The position numbers were made by a program, and so were the translations under genes. This document shows positions 28,401 through 31,715 of a DNA stretch of 64,000 nt, in pieces. Source of the stretch: Paludibacteraceae bacterium (GTDB lineage Bacteria; Bacteroidota; Bacteroidia; Bacteroidales; Paludibacteraceae). The notes under the pieces are model-generated. The model made no database searches. It was not told the origin of the DNA and saw only the letters and a list, made by a program, of their open reading frames with translations. Every line of letters begins with the position of its first letter. The first letter of the stretch is position 1. Location: NCBI GenBank assembly GCA_024401555.1, contig JAKSKV010000003.1, forward strand, positions 62,001 to 126,000, in the 5' to 3' direction.

Positions 28401-29171
28401 AAACTCATGACCAAGAAGGATGGATGTCCGGAAACAGAGACCAAGGTTGACTTGTTCGCAAGAGGCGCCAAGATGTTCAAGTGGAGCAGTATCCCTTACA
28501 TCAGCGACATCGAGAAGAGCATGGAAGATACCATCCTCGGAGCGGTTATCGAAGAGCCAACTCAAATCATCGTTTACGGTATCGACGAGAAGGGTTGTGC
28601 CGGAACAGACACCACATTCGTGGAGCCAGTTCCTTACGAGCCAATCCAATTCCGCGTATCGCCAGGCGTTGTCGAGCATGACGAGGCAACCATCTCCATG
28701 AATGGTTTCTATCCTACCGAGGCATTGTGGTACTGGGATCCAGGAGACAACTCCGAGATCATCAACCGTATGAACGCGATGTACACCTATCCGAACGCCG
28801 GAACACGTGACTCATTCGTCGTAAATGTAGTGGCTGTGGATAAGAAGGGTTGTGAATACCATGGCAACACCACCGTCCATATTTGGAAGGATTTCTGGTG
28901 GCCAAATGCCTTCACGCCTAACGGAGATGGACACAACGACGTATTCCGTTTCTTAGGTACTGAATTGGTAACAGACTTCCACATCGTGATCTTCGACCGA
29001 AGCGGTAGAATCGTCTTCCAAGGCGACGATAAGAATGCCGAGTGGGATGGTACTTGCGACGGTAAAGAGTGTGAATGGGGTGTTTACGGATTCGTCGTAA
29101 ATTACAAGAGTTCATACATGGACTGGAACAAGGCTGACGAGTTCAAGGGTACCGTTACATTGATTAGATAA
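4473..29171 (+). CDS. 8232-aa giant Ig/PKD-like repeat surface protein, T9SS type B tail
   Basis: The protein opens with a Lys-rich stretch and a hydrophobic signal peptide (about residues 1-32, ending NAYA). A unique N-terminal region of about 500 residues follows, with a jelly-roll-like segment and a C319-x2-C322-x11-C334-x2-C337 knuckle. I counted 90 consecutive Ig/PKD-like repeats of about 75-100 residues, each with a first Cys after a beta strand and a second in a G-C motif, suggesting one disulfide per domain. The C-terminus has a PKD-like cap and a CHU_C domain (DFWWPNAFTPNGDGHND, final LIR) for T9SS export. At roughly 900 kDa it is probably a long surface fibre or adhesin; this is inference, as no ligand-binding domain is recognised. 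It has terminators on both sides. Lys codons seem to shift from AAA early to AAG late. Confidence 0.95.
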   Translation: MKETKLDLKKIVKIFCAILLVSVGLCDNAYAVNEDTPGLGFQGMTGFSTTCGDGDKGVWKRYYGYWGPINFGATQINSAISSLYYGTNRNINTKYSSEENGWVRFGQPIYAYRKNDGSFTTDTKPFQNGSEIPKGDVSIINTRELDPNNRKCTGYPFYTQPEGLTAGQKVVRVGSTGYPEIGYESGKVYAYERRAMAERLVYTFDVTENSTLLTYRYAALIEEPEGQGEHTGDERPGAQLNVTIQKGDEIIKPVCSEFSVNANKNNTQLVKIPKNCSGTNNDVYYKDWSTVVYDLRDYIGSTVNIEIIVHDCLVQVDVCQDCHKPLGSRGAYSCGYCRSRKVKIMPMAGGHRAYCYFTAETRRMEMKVDNCPSNDVVTITAPLGFSHYSWATGEGVGLRTEPGKPWIAYVNRSEIQEHMDYICTMTGDEEDCSAIQGIVQLAKDPLGAKFSKRIACDNEVKFVNESYITPVKQQTGEIIEPDEITKYTWKCTDGMGHNYELVTTKKDETPTYILEYTQENKGYYTVTLDIETKNGCTSHYEEEISISPRENISIDGEFKVCRGSEANLQISNYNDPGNVYTWYRVNGTSKTKVWEGTGYEYSKLNVKPNGKENYTVDILRIEDITSNNIVVDKRNCIYSKDFEVDVYEIPTISITGTGGKASSMTARPKYVDICESEDNATLTATETTNPKLGITSWTWSDLNNTNKDIVSPQDTTMYYVYAKTKEGCEGKDSIKVNVRKKPTLIIDGGDEICVGESITLKAKSAENDVTDATKYHWYEVDGSTEREMVKSAAKGGSTTDSLVIMHTTPSRIGSDDYMYKLVGTNKHGCTSSINKQVVVRDMPTPIIPQPLDICKGGLVTLSIYGGDSTMIEESENQKYQKIPYTTSLKPTDEPKFHVWVKNVYNNVQCAKRVEVDYHVDSLPAIQIEGITEICNGEDIQLTASDVMNYGANKPNSSDYTYRWTDPKGTKTATMTASPTTSTTYGITISNGKCSATENVDVTVFPTPRVIAEAFNGKVCPGGSDTLTAYYLVDDETKGVLKNCEWYTDKDRTHAATFSRPAKENGNNDTIIVSNITTPTTYYAYGQDKNGCWKLAQVTVYVKPLPTISIAGDTIICNTMNIALTAAGAETYTWYENGTTEVMKGSKLTLQAMMGAGDGEELIKKYSVVGVKEGCEGTSVKNVHIFREPTITIKGRNEVCFGDTAKLTASGSAAGKEYMWTGLGSTEASVTVAPIGNEQIFQVTGYNEKGCPGTAEHTIKINENPTLSITGLDPICYGEKASLINVLDLNGSTLKEVVWTMFDKKKSTEGTVVANPREIVLQDTTIFQVTAKNAAGCEATAEATIIVYPKPTITVTAPSICDGEEVVATVDGAATYAWFKGKAPSLTPTTETSTKYTDNNGLTTGNYYFRVIGYENGCPSDPKDTFLVINEKPIFTIEGDTAYCENEQMKLTTSTSAKEYLWSTGETERNITPTALLDITSISVTLTHATTGCTNTMKRGIIVKKKPELTINTLDNATQACKGEQLPMVAFDKNASSNARQYVWKEKAINEATATNYAGTLLTSNQYRYNYDSIVPIINQTTTYTVEGTETHNIKLLNNDNLRCTSSAEVTIIANPVPEVKISGADSICYGLETNLIATNTNTSAIIQSWEWKSENEGFSNAGLSYTSTGAIKEKSEFTAIATTNNGCKGEATHTIDVYSDFNFTIKGDEYICENSAFKIYASPDAANKYKKVEDYRYSWAPQGGVSDTAKGFIYEKTDFTLTITDVNNCVKSFPSTVLFEKLPKLTLSQNESICEGQAVTLTATSDKDMQQFSWDWQANGGDPETHIKTGKNDEFSQTLTQSRTYTVTGIDSKGCEAQPEVIVVDPKLAPDLSITGVTNACEGSDVDIIAASSSNYAIKWYKGANSATGELISATTGNISSKDGVLSLKDLKNGTFNYAAVISNGACGTEKPFSLTVTPKPSVKLFSSKEGSSWADVNTIEICENDSVMVDARSTNADIRYIWNTSSKSAAKDTIHPSNDLTCIITVEDANHCTNNDTVNIIVNRNPILTINGRSNGDTTVCADANTFAEVLLVAGNGGGTLYEWKNEDGVTINLSGEKNNTAKVSINTPLVITLEGANEKLCPGKAKYTINTKEFPVFDAEDIEACQGDYASIKVTSGNADTYKWTWTENGETKSSNGASHTALLINDRVYKLSATKSGCTKELDKEIKAIVLPIPTVKSTDDQAICFGESLVLDLKAGSNAQRYAWSKGNGLTDNGNGSANITPNATGKHQYIVTGWSDKDCPASDTVFVDVNAKPNFIISGSKVVCAGNEFTLTSEEKDAYATTVTWSWTDNGVKKSHNGETLTTSLENTSEADITVTFKATVKSDLCEDSLFYPVTVKASPVIDVPAITTCENEATTVTIENATSVFWEFDNKTTGPSRVLSYEIIEANKAGINIIGYKNGCGTAKRIESITINPKPVISFAATNIKNNTTEGTGEICLNDKDVKITAKGEKANNQYIWKWNGEDGENTYAPTPKTSGEMTYTVTATDITTGCVSNKSYKLTVHDNPIIKVSDNGDDFEVNGKGAICINEPLTLKVQGLDNVNQYTWSSSPVVPNISSANGSDTYSIGAPSNLTQDARFTIVGTTNTGCVGTATYDLKVNKYPTINIISDSKCAGENVTVQIQGYTPGAQYNWGWDNNGQRDTATNATYVSQVLEKDTWFKVTASLNECVKVDSQKISVNKRPVFELDKKELSTCAGVATDIVTATSNIGYRYTWYDNARHILSSSPAGSTISRLPGQTPNGTTFYVAEATMSYGAVECSSTDTVMVDVIPRPRPSIVKSGAACVGNTIKWAAKGQDGSTYNWYIGQKTTPLTASGSGAFSLTGANNDTLVVTITEDFAPTTIYLEEINGNCRSELKEDKITKELKPHVEPVDNSPRCKGDGNKTLTLQGATSYTWLSVPGTPTGISYTEALEETKTYTVRAVSGACVDTVDITVYVNELPTIAIDGVGKRNSATGDTTYSCINDEVTLTATPSHPSVMYGTDNTEKGFSYKWDNKESENHKTFVRNATTTIPQTYSVRVTDQNTGCENVGKYTITGIALPIVNIGGDNSVCQNDPVSLKAETSKPVVSYAWNVKVNNIDQPTSEYATNGNEITYNHIDTIANGGHTYKFMASATDKDGCVGQSDPFTVTNKPNPLFDVHDTTACYGEVANLKVGDKSKADFYQWPDGTQGGSQWIGSETITENTTYEIIAELNGCKLSKNVKVDVLQLPTFTMDVVKQSNGTTLSKDAEGNVIICENDNKISILANHTSGAAAQSYVWRNFPDSTKSHLFQEPVKKTTYTLTMTDMNGCSNQMSQTILVNVPEKILIEGPDAVCQNGEATYTISGSGNYGFELQPATAGTMDINGNIITIKDVNASFKLKVSGRDAAGCDAEDVEKEVSMTPKPTITLAVTPESRSICSGDNIKMNVKAEQGISIQWEGLAAGFLDNNQTLYCKNEGVDNRDTFRVTATTTDGCVAKDSVIVTTHPLPIFTTESKDICYDTDATLSVSSSNSNLTYSWEGKNFTTSADSKSINISGVKSDENYKVVATDNNQCKRDTIVRVIVHNRPIVGISRTISGSDDKKICKDSLLTLVENNESSDYTHEWFSLSGSKKFALGNSGRTIDALITQDSTFRVVVTKLYNIVNDLDNSKNYTLGCQDSTDYTITKKDAPRFTVIADTVCNGSNAKVTIKSDETGVSYNWAWKSASQADFTTQSGGTTLSLNNVTEAIQIKTIGTKESCPADTIVNVLVHQKPMIDAMTLAPICIDKNTDVTPSITFDKTYNATNAAASYAWKANKDGNSMTEGADGLLNIKPNQIGERIYTLTVTDKNGCESSAPALLMVNALPEIVVKGETNVCPNTKANLTVNDFDAEKIKWYKREGETRTLLYTGNNFTPLIGTTAETYEVDVTDGNDCQATKEVKITVKSMPNIYPNGNKVICQGESTRITLIGNSGGTYKWLPNNGNSADSTLKPMTTTTYNVEATTANGCLDTIQFEIKVNSLPVVLINGKKSIDTIICLRDQVHMFASGADQYQWSNRSTGNAYEPSPIIDSKYWVVGTDNTTQCKDTAKYNVKVNPLPTVETTGDIYVCNGKDAHLEVKDANAELIYTWFTEADQVNSIGTGDNYDVSGVTATTNYVVMAAKAYANGFCHNTAIQKVIVKENPKPTITPAKSNVCDGDYVLLTATSSMPSSTFGWRGNSTTSSSIRVQINPMGNDTTFWAYTTKDGCIDSSSVTINKLELPKLSAKAVTVLNDDTICYNTSAELKAVATGGNGGYTYEWEKRNIESSEDDKATTYALTNTISAYGFPVKVTDDAGCVGKDTAIVKVKPLPIVTIEGDKTVCEGVEKTFTAKVSNGNPVSYNWMINGVETDNHEATQNVTIDDVKVLTVSVKTERGCENVSAPFTVNKWEKPNIAIMGDTILCAGESTTIRVSGAGSDASKYIWNGGNLAANTTGLSQNITPADANSADTKISYTVQGEDKNGCINEKAFNITINQRPSVLINGGNGGSQKICDNTSVELKAVANQTVTYKWNTTETEDQVTVKPITTTEYRVVVTNEKECKDTATHTLIVYERPIVTLEAPAIACKNSEVGMTAKSSRNDLTYTWSANVATTNGNQATIVMIGDETVSVEASYQVDDALTCRYEESKQIEVRDTPTVAIKYAEALCFGQDQSYQLESGSDKADFYIWPNTTNETSIAQYAESSHRNVGEYNTTIKAINRYSLATTSIKCEQTIPVRFVVNEIPEVKIDGPAFVCTGETVTLTVSENSGQVIDESKTVWSTGSADNGKMEIAVSPTMDAFYTATLTNIHNCSAEGKYDLSAHTTPKVSIKGETSYCQDSTANIYVDGNNLIFVRWTNKASGHSIEVGDSTGNTLLTSDQLKMSVVLKADSSYAVRAINNQNCAATGEIDLTTKSNPVLNMDAPAYTCKGNDVTISVSGATTYEWVNLSNTRSTYTEKALTEEKTFVVKGTTNGCTTKDSVTVKIWERPEIAIFDGEADTAVCYKESVTLVAKQVSGASAIASDKYQWQGLSTNANEITVTANNEQKYIVYGEDNNGCRDTAEIIVKVNPLPRFDFTYPNKLCDMQSGELEANKPEYGYVWGTVGKAETLTFPTTAGNTTHNVAIGDTTTFFALAKDDKGCISDTVKHTIMWKPNPDIVVTAPEYICYGTATSLSAEDVVTGSIYQTNFSWMTVDDVVLKSNGNNYASDVLKENTTFKIVGEKEGCKSDALKTINIWDLPKVTITDQATGLPNLAQACLDSEVKLVATVEDVPTPYTYKWDDKSTSSATTEVTDMTVLTPKKDMEQHIILVTDGNGCQNRDTINVHINPLPDFLVNGVADVCSDTTNKLFTTPITKAELNYNWYEDNSIITWEENGATMTATNRDTIYMPIEKDAVLVVEGSYQINGITCTNSQTFEVKSKTTPTIKIGTSDTTICYGNAVSLVVSGNSTRYDWTDGEGNSLNGNKYNDYTLIDTVWKKTTFIVEGELDGCKKQASVVVDIYDLPTINITADKPVICYGDNVTLTAEGGTYEKYQWKNVSNQSILSGNTDVITESPKIQTNYAVIVTEKHMMNGVASYCENSDTFTIKVNELPVFDLKSNSPICEGDDAIITALTDSTNMSYQWEGDKEGEFTTIDHNAFATSKTGSVASYTYRVLAKDINGCISKDSITVGTKLFPVASIDFPENVCYGSQATVTGKNVAATYKWFDVQGEDSTALSSNNSFTTEFLNGITQGKQIVAKVTTQECTSDTAIIINPWALPLIQIERAPEITICEEFTDTLVAKGSDIPLVAPNQVYKWDNNAYSHLDSFEIAPTVSGTMFHLAGKDLHGCENFDSIKVNIEERPVFSLSSVPAVCANDTTIGWVEVKASSVQNLNYTWRDKNGNTVELFDSKNLASAHSATRQSGWLPITQDTTLFVTAKSIIEEGKKGCEESDQITIKADPYPNIIVVKDPGTVCVGTAAYIQVRTDINADFLWSTQSTNNYIQEIVENNNTTFSVTATSEKGCISNRDFKVNVWELPTVVVRDTAICYNDSVKLVATCTKTDVSTDPSLVKIRWSVANADNASYTTPQLTSPTSYSVKVTDENGCIGLATAKVAINPLPDFVLTAKDAVCRGGEAEIYGDKSNLVYNWNHEADPDNYVTEGSSKNKPYILAGMDPTGTDTTLTVWAMDNNKCTSNRNVTVHIKEFPVLKFRMDTNYVCYGGDKLVYISGANDGYTWSINGVQNESKNNYIRLTDVREPQHIHVDGVTNKCVAQIDTTIQVWQLPNIQIEASQEELCLNDTVRLTGKNGISTGYKWQLNGSREDFIDVKVRKAGVNTYTMTGKDENGCVNTASIDIQVDTLPVIRIDGLDSVCVGGIADLTARGAKDYIWSSLNNDNIGNGQTFQPTIDTDTLFSVLGIDGNGCKGSAEIEMTAKAYPLLTYHTSTGKDSVCLGNRLTIYVNGADNYIWKNEDNTDNYLTQEFNAPKSFTITGTTKGCATDTTIKIGIWKLPKPQLDAPEAICFNQEAQLSVSNRDIQEGRTNMPLNIKWRHNGSEEYNITDSPSADKWYYVTSTDTNSCRHIDSIFVKVNPLPSDITIDGENAICKDSSVILTANSAQFNVVRYAWHAMADGSDTTLFNKFGPSIEMTINNDSVIYVTATDKNTCQYTTSYKVTAKAHPVLTPSAPEYVCEGSRTTISVRGATEYVWDNGSTNSYRTVEITNDTTFTVRGMANGCESEEITIPINKWNLPNIVISTQNNKFEICNGQDSLTLIATGGVTTGYTWNTRETTDRIVVSPLNTTRYEVTGTDANGCQNRTDTTITVHPLPIIEIVGDNAMCENDTIVLEIKTNDDQAVENYTWNTDIAGWKDMTINKNNKSIALPITEDTRFEVVVTDTFGCWNKGTKDVKMKKYPVLTFPSPKPNYICIGHTATITVEGANSYVWADGSTQRSFLTSPTQDSTYVVAGTTNGCTTVDSVKVFVKDLPVITIEGDGKGELQDSICYGDTINLTASGAGEKAYYTWNTGITNDVLTTSPLGTTKYTVVGVDEFGCSNDQSFTVSVISLPEFSIKGQELICQNDTNKIWIEYEDPTLTFEWNDTYKSVGDTIYPKVENNSSYLVTAKDPYQCSTTKSLAVKIKPYPVLNDDAPTEVCDGSEVKITVTGATEYLWSDNTVGNTFISVPTQDTVYSVQGTTNGCTTTKEYPIRILALPNVVINGKSHDLCNGQTMPLIANGAKNYVWSTGKADSRIDIRPTSNTKFIVTGTDTKGCSDTASFDVYVRPIPQVSIDGDYAVCEGLDAKLYVVASSNTSPLDVYTWRYDGNIIGNQDTLYTPITTNQNINLYVKDIYGCDNTASTTVKSKPFPKLTVNEFDTVCVGRNISLTVAGANAYEWLDNGVAIDNESNTLSKMMENTGSQQYKVRGTTDGCTSDWYDMNIEVIDHPIVNIKGDDEVCINDLATLSASGIHNGTYIWSEGTQNETITVKPMATTTYSVIGYDQYGCEGTAEIKVNVNYPPVVTIDAPKYVCSDKGDLTLTVSSESDTQVTYTWDDNNSHQQIRQDHITSPKTYRVEAKDANGCTSYAEHTVEITKIPTITLTGSTNVCEDEQIVLSAFGTATEYAWSNGTKTNQLNTLAEFNEATAVGNKSTRNFRVYAMLNGCENYLDTTVVINRKPTIGYEGQTIICEGDRLELTANGAQFYSWSNGTNAQTLVARPTANTRYTLTGIAENGCRSLIDIPVTVFPAPQFAISGDNQACRGANATLTAIGSAITYRWGFGTDRCEDAESGNEASISVPVINSETQVFVRAIDINNCTATKVVKIKALEPPTLSYSGATKVCAGEPINLTAQGASSYYWTMGGDTTRGLNFSFRPMENKTIKLHGTLGECSSDINIYVQASPAPDLSITSKDEICRNEEVILTANGALYFEWSTGEQTRSISKVLTNSMTYTVKGIGYNGCSAVVSKTVHVNQLPAVKLMTKKDGCPETETKVDLFARGAKMFKWSSIPYISDIEKSMEDTILGAVIEEPTQIIVYGIDEKGCAGTDTTFVEPVPYEPIQFRVSPGVVEHDEATISMNGFYPTEALWYWDPGDNSEIINRMNAMYTYPNAGTRDSFVVNVVAVDKKGCEYHGNTTVHIWKDFWWPNAFTPNGDGHNDVFRFLGTELVTDFHIVIFDRSGRIVFQGDDKNAEWDGTCDGKECEWGVYGFVVNYKSSYMDWNKADEFKGTVTLIR
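6121..28640 (+). repeat. Array of 90 Ig/PKD-like protein repeats (30 triplets)
   Basis: Ninety repeats were enumerated by eye from their x-P linker plus Cys motif. From repeat 52 (near 19285) to repeat 90 they fall into strict A-B-C triplets. A repeats close with a short GTTNGCT-like motif and, through about repeat 73, mostly lead to B through a W-x-LP linker. B repeats close with GxDxxGC and usually lead to C via VNP-LP. C repeats usually lead to the next A via K-x-YP or A-x-P. Late A repeats start near 24515, 25218, 25902, 26571, 27255 and 27957 (spacing 669-703 bp). Earlier repeats keep the phase less clearly. Confidence 0.85.
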
Positions 29172-29191
29172 TAGATTTAATAACCTATGGC

Positions 29192-29229
29192 AAACGAGGA
29201 GTGCGCGGATAACGTACTCCTCGTTTATT
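29192..29229 (+). terminator. Rho-independent terminator after the 8232-aa gene
   Basis: An 11-bp perfect stem (29192-29202 with 29216-29226) extends inward by three more pairs including one G-U, with a 7-nt loop. The downstream arm ends in CGTTTATTG, a weak T tract. It ends 12 bases before mutS2. Confidence 0.8.
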
Positions 29230-29241
29230 GAATGGAAATAT

Positions 29242-31671
29242 ATGATTCAAGAAGAATCCTTTGAGATAAAGACTGGATTTGATAAAATCAGGGAACTTCT
29301 GAAAGAGAAGTGCTCCTCCTCTTTGGGAAGAGACAAAGTGGACGAGATCAGTTTCTCCACACAATACGAGACGATTCTTAACTGGGTGAACCAAACTGCG
29401 GAATTCACCACCATCCTGGAAGAGGAGGATTTCCCATCCGACCCCTTCTACGATGTGCGCGAGGGACTCATTCGCATCCAAACGGAGGGATTCTACCTCT
29501 CCGAACAGGATCTCTTCGACCTCAGACGCTCCATCGAGACCATTGGATCGATCGTGAAATTCTTTGACAGCAAGAGCGAAGAGCACTACTTCTACCTCAA
29601 AGCGTTGGCAAAAGATGTCTTCACCTTCCCCGACCTCATCCGCACCATCGACCGTGTCTTGGATAAATTCGGGCGAATCAAGGACAACGCCTCTCCTGAA
29701 TTGGCCAACATCCGCCGAAGCATCGCCATTGAACAGAGCGCCATCAGCCGTGCCATTAGCCACGCTTTGCACCAAGCGAAAAAGGATGGTTTTATCGACG
29801 AGGATACCAAACCAACCCTTCGAGAGGGCCGCTTGGTAATTCCCGTCCCACCCGCTTACAAAAGGAAAGTCAGGGGAATCGTCCACGACGAGTCCGCTAC
29901 GGGAAAAACGGTCTTCATCGAACCAGAGGCGGCTGTTGAGATCAACAACAAAATCAGGGAGCTCCTATCCGATGAGAAGAAAGAGGTGATCAAGATCCTA
30001 ACGGCCATCAGTTCGGAGCTTCGTCCAAGAGTGCCAGAGATGATGGACTCCTACAATTTCCTTTCAGAAATAGATTTCATCCGCGCCAAGGCTCTCTTCG
30101 CGCAAGATACGGACGCCGTACTACCTAAGGTAAGCAACGAGACGCTGCTCGATTGGAGCATGGCCAAACACCCTATCCTACTCCTCAACAACCGCAGGTT
30201 AGAGAAAGAGGTGGTACCCCTCAACATCCAACTCAACAACGAGAACAGGATCCTCATCATATCCGGACCGAACGCAGGTGGTAAATCCGTCTGCCTCAAG
30301 ACAGTAGGTTTGTTGCAATATATGCTACAATGCGGCCTATTGGTTCCGATGCACGCCTCCAGTAGAATGGGTATTTTCGGCAAGGTGCTCATCGACATCG
30401 GAGACGAGCAATCCCTGGAGAATGACTTGAGTACCTATAGTTCCCACCTCTCCAACATGAAACTATTCGTCAAACAATGCGACGGCAAGAGCCTACTGCT
30501 GATCGACGAGTTTGGTAGCGGTACCGAACCACGCATCGGAGGCGCCATCGCAGAGGCGTTACTGGACCACTTCAACCAAAAGTCCGCCTTCGGTGTCATC
30601 ACCACCCACTATACGAATTTGAAAAATTTTGCGGAGGAGACCGACGGCATCATCAACGGAGCGATGCTCTACGACCGACACCGCATGCAACCGCTTTTCC
30701 AGTTGGAGATCGGCAACCCCGGCAGTTCTTTCGCCGTGGAGATAGCTAGAAAAATCGGACTCCCCGAATCGGTCATCGAAATGGCCACCCAAAAGGTCGG
30801 TGAGGATTTCGTCAACATGGATAAATACTTGCAGGATGTAGTGCGGGACAAACGTTATTGGGAGGGGAAACGGCAAAGCATCAAACAGAAGGAGAAGCGT
30901 TTGGAGGAGTTGACCGCTAAATACGAGGCGGAACTGGAGGAGATGGGCAAACAGAAGAAAGCCATCATCCGCGAGGCGAAACAAGAGTCGCAACACCTTT
31001 TAAGCCAAGCCAACGCCGCCATCGAAAATACCATCCGTAAGATCAAGGAGGCGCAAGCGGACAAGGAGAAGACCAAGGAAGCCCGCAAACAATTGGAAGA
31101 TTTCAAGGAGGAGCAGCGCCGGAAAGAGCACGGAGAGGCCATCGAGCGAAAAATACAGCCTCATAAACCCATCCAAAAACAACCTTCCAAAGAGGAGAAG
31201 CGGGAGAGTATTCAGGTGGGCGACACCGTCCGGATCAAAGGTCAGGGCGGCCATGCCACCGTCATAGAGATCAAGGGAAACAACGCCACCATCGCCATCG
31301 GCCAGCTCAAATCGACCGTCAAGACAGATCGGTTGGAGAAGGTAAGCAAAACGATGATCAAGAAAGAGGTGGCGAAAAGCACCTTTGTCAGCGAGGCGAC
31401 CACAGACGACCTTCGTCAAAGACAACTCAACTTCAAGCGGGAAATCGATGTGCGCGGCATGCGCGGAGACGAGGCTTTGCAAGCGGTCACCTACTTCATC
31501 GACGACGCTGTGATGGTGAATGTGGACCAGGTCAGAATCCTCCATGGAACAGGCACGGGCGCATTGCGGCAACTGATCAGACAATACCTTCAAACCGTAT
31601 CTTCGGTGCGCACCTTCCATGACGAGCATATTCAATTCGGAGGGGCGGGCATAACTGTTGTGGAATTCTAA
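29242..31671 (+). CDS. mutS2: Endonuclease MutS2
   Basis: An 809-aa MutS2-family protein, near the usual family length. Residues 1-300 match the MutS2 core (FDKIRELL near the N-terminus). The Walker A motif GPNAGGKS is at 342-349, followed by a Walker B-like LLIDEFGSGTEP segment. Residues of about 510-630 form a Lys/Glu-rich coiled coil. The C-terminus (about 725-809) is an Smr domain with DVRGMRGDEA and LHGTGTGALR. The family lacks the mismatch-recognition domain and acts in recombination suppression or, in some bacteria, rescue of collided ribosomes; which role applies here is unknown. The ATG at 29242 gives the conserved FEIKTGFDKI beginning. It stands alone between the giant gene and an outer-membrane protein gene. 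Confidence 0.96.
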   Translation: MIQEESFEIKTGFDKIRELLKEKCSSSLGRDKVDEISFSTQYETILNWVNQTAEFTTILEEEDFPSDPFYDVREGLIRIQTEGFYLSEQDLFDLRRSIETIGSIVKFFDSKSEEHYFYLKALAKDVFTFPDLIRTIDRVLDKFGRIKDNASPELANIRRSIAIEQSAISRAISHALHQAKKDGFIDEDTKPTLREGRLVIPVPPAYKRKVRGIVHDESATGKTVFIEPEAAVEINNKIRELLSDEKKEVIKILTAISSELRPRVPEMMDSYNFLSEIDFIRAKALFAQDTDAVLPKVSNETLLDWSMAKHPILLLNNRRLEKEVVPLNIQLNNENRILIISGPNAGGKSVCLKTVGLLQYMLQCGLLVPMHASSRMGIFGKVLIDIGDEQSLENDLSTYSSHLSNMKLFVKQCDGKSLLLIDEFGSGTEPRIGGAIAEALLDHFNQKSAFGVITTHYTNLKNFAEETDGIINGAMLYDRHRMQPLFQLEIGNPGSSFAVEIARKIGLPESVIEMATQKVGEDFVNMDKYLQDVVRDKRYWEGKRQSIKQKEKRLEELTAKYEAELEEMGKQKKAIIREAKQESQHLLSQANAAIENTIRKIKEAQADKEKTKEARKQLEDFKEEQRRKEHGEAIERKIQPHKPIQKQPSKEEKRESIQVGDTVRIKGQGGHATVIEIKGNNATIAIGQLKSTVKTDRLEKVSKTMIKKEVAKSTFVSEATTDDLRQRQLNFKREIDVRGMRGDEALQAVTYFIDDAVMVNVDQVRILHGTGTGALRQLIRQYLQTVSSVRTFHDEHIQFGGAGITVVEF

Positions 31672-31687
31672 ATATTTTATTAATTTC
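31656..31687 (+). promoter_or_regulatory. Candidate Bacteroidota promoter for the beta-barrel gene
   Basis: A TTG at about 31656 is followed after about 20 nt by TAATTTCG, one mismatch from the TAnnTTTG -7 consensus. The expected start of transcription lies just upstream of the signal-peptide ATG at 31716. It overlaps the mutS2 stop. Confidence 0.45.
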
Positions 31688-31715
31688 GCGACATATATTA
31701 ATGTTTAATTCAGCC

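Noticed and set aside
1-29171. Possibility that the regular 650-700 bp period is a CRISPR or DNA satellite
   Set aside because: The periodicity is in protein domains; the DNA units differ too much and have no short identical repeats with spacers.
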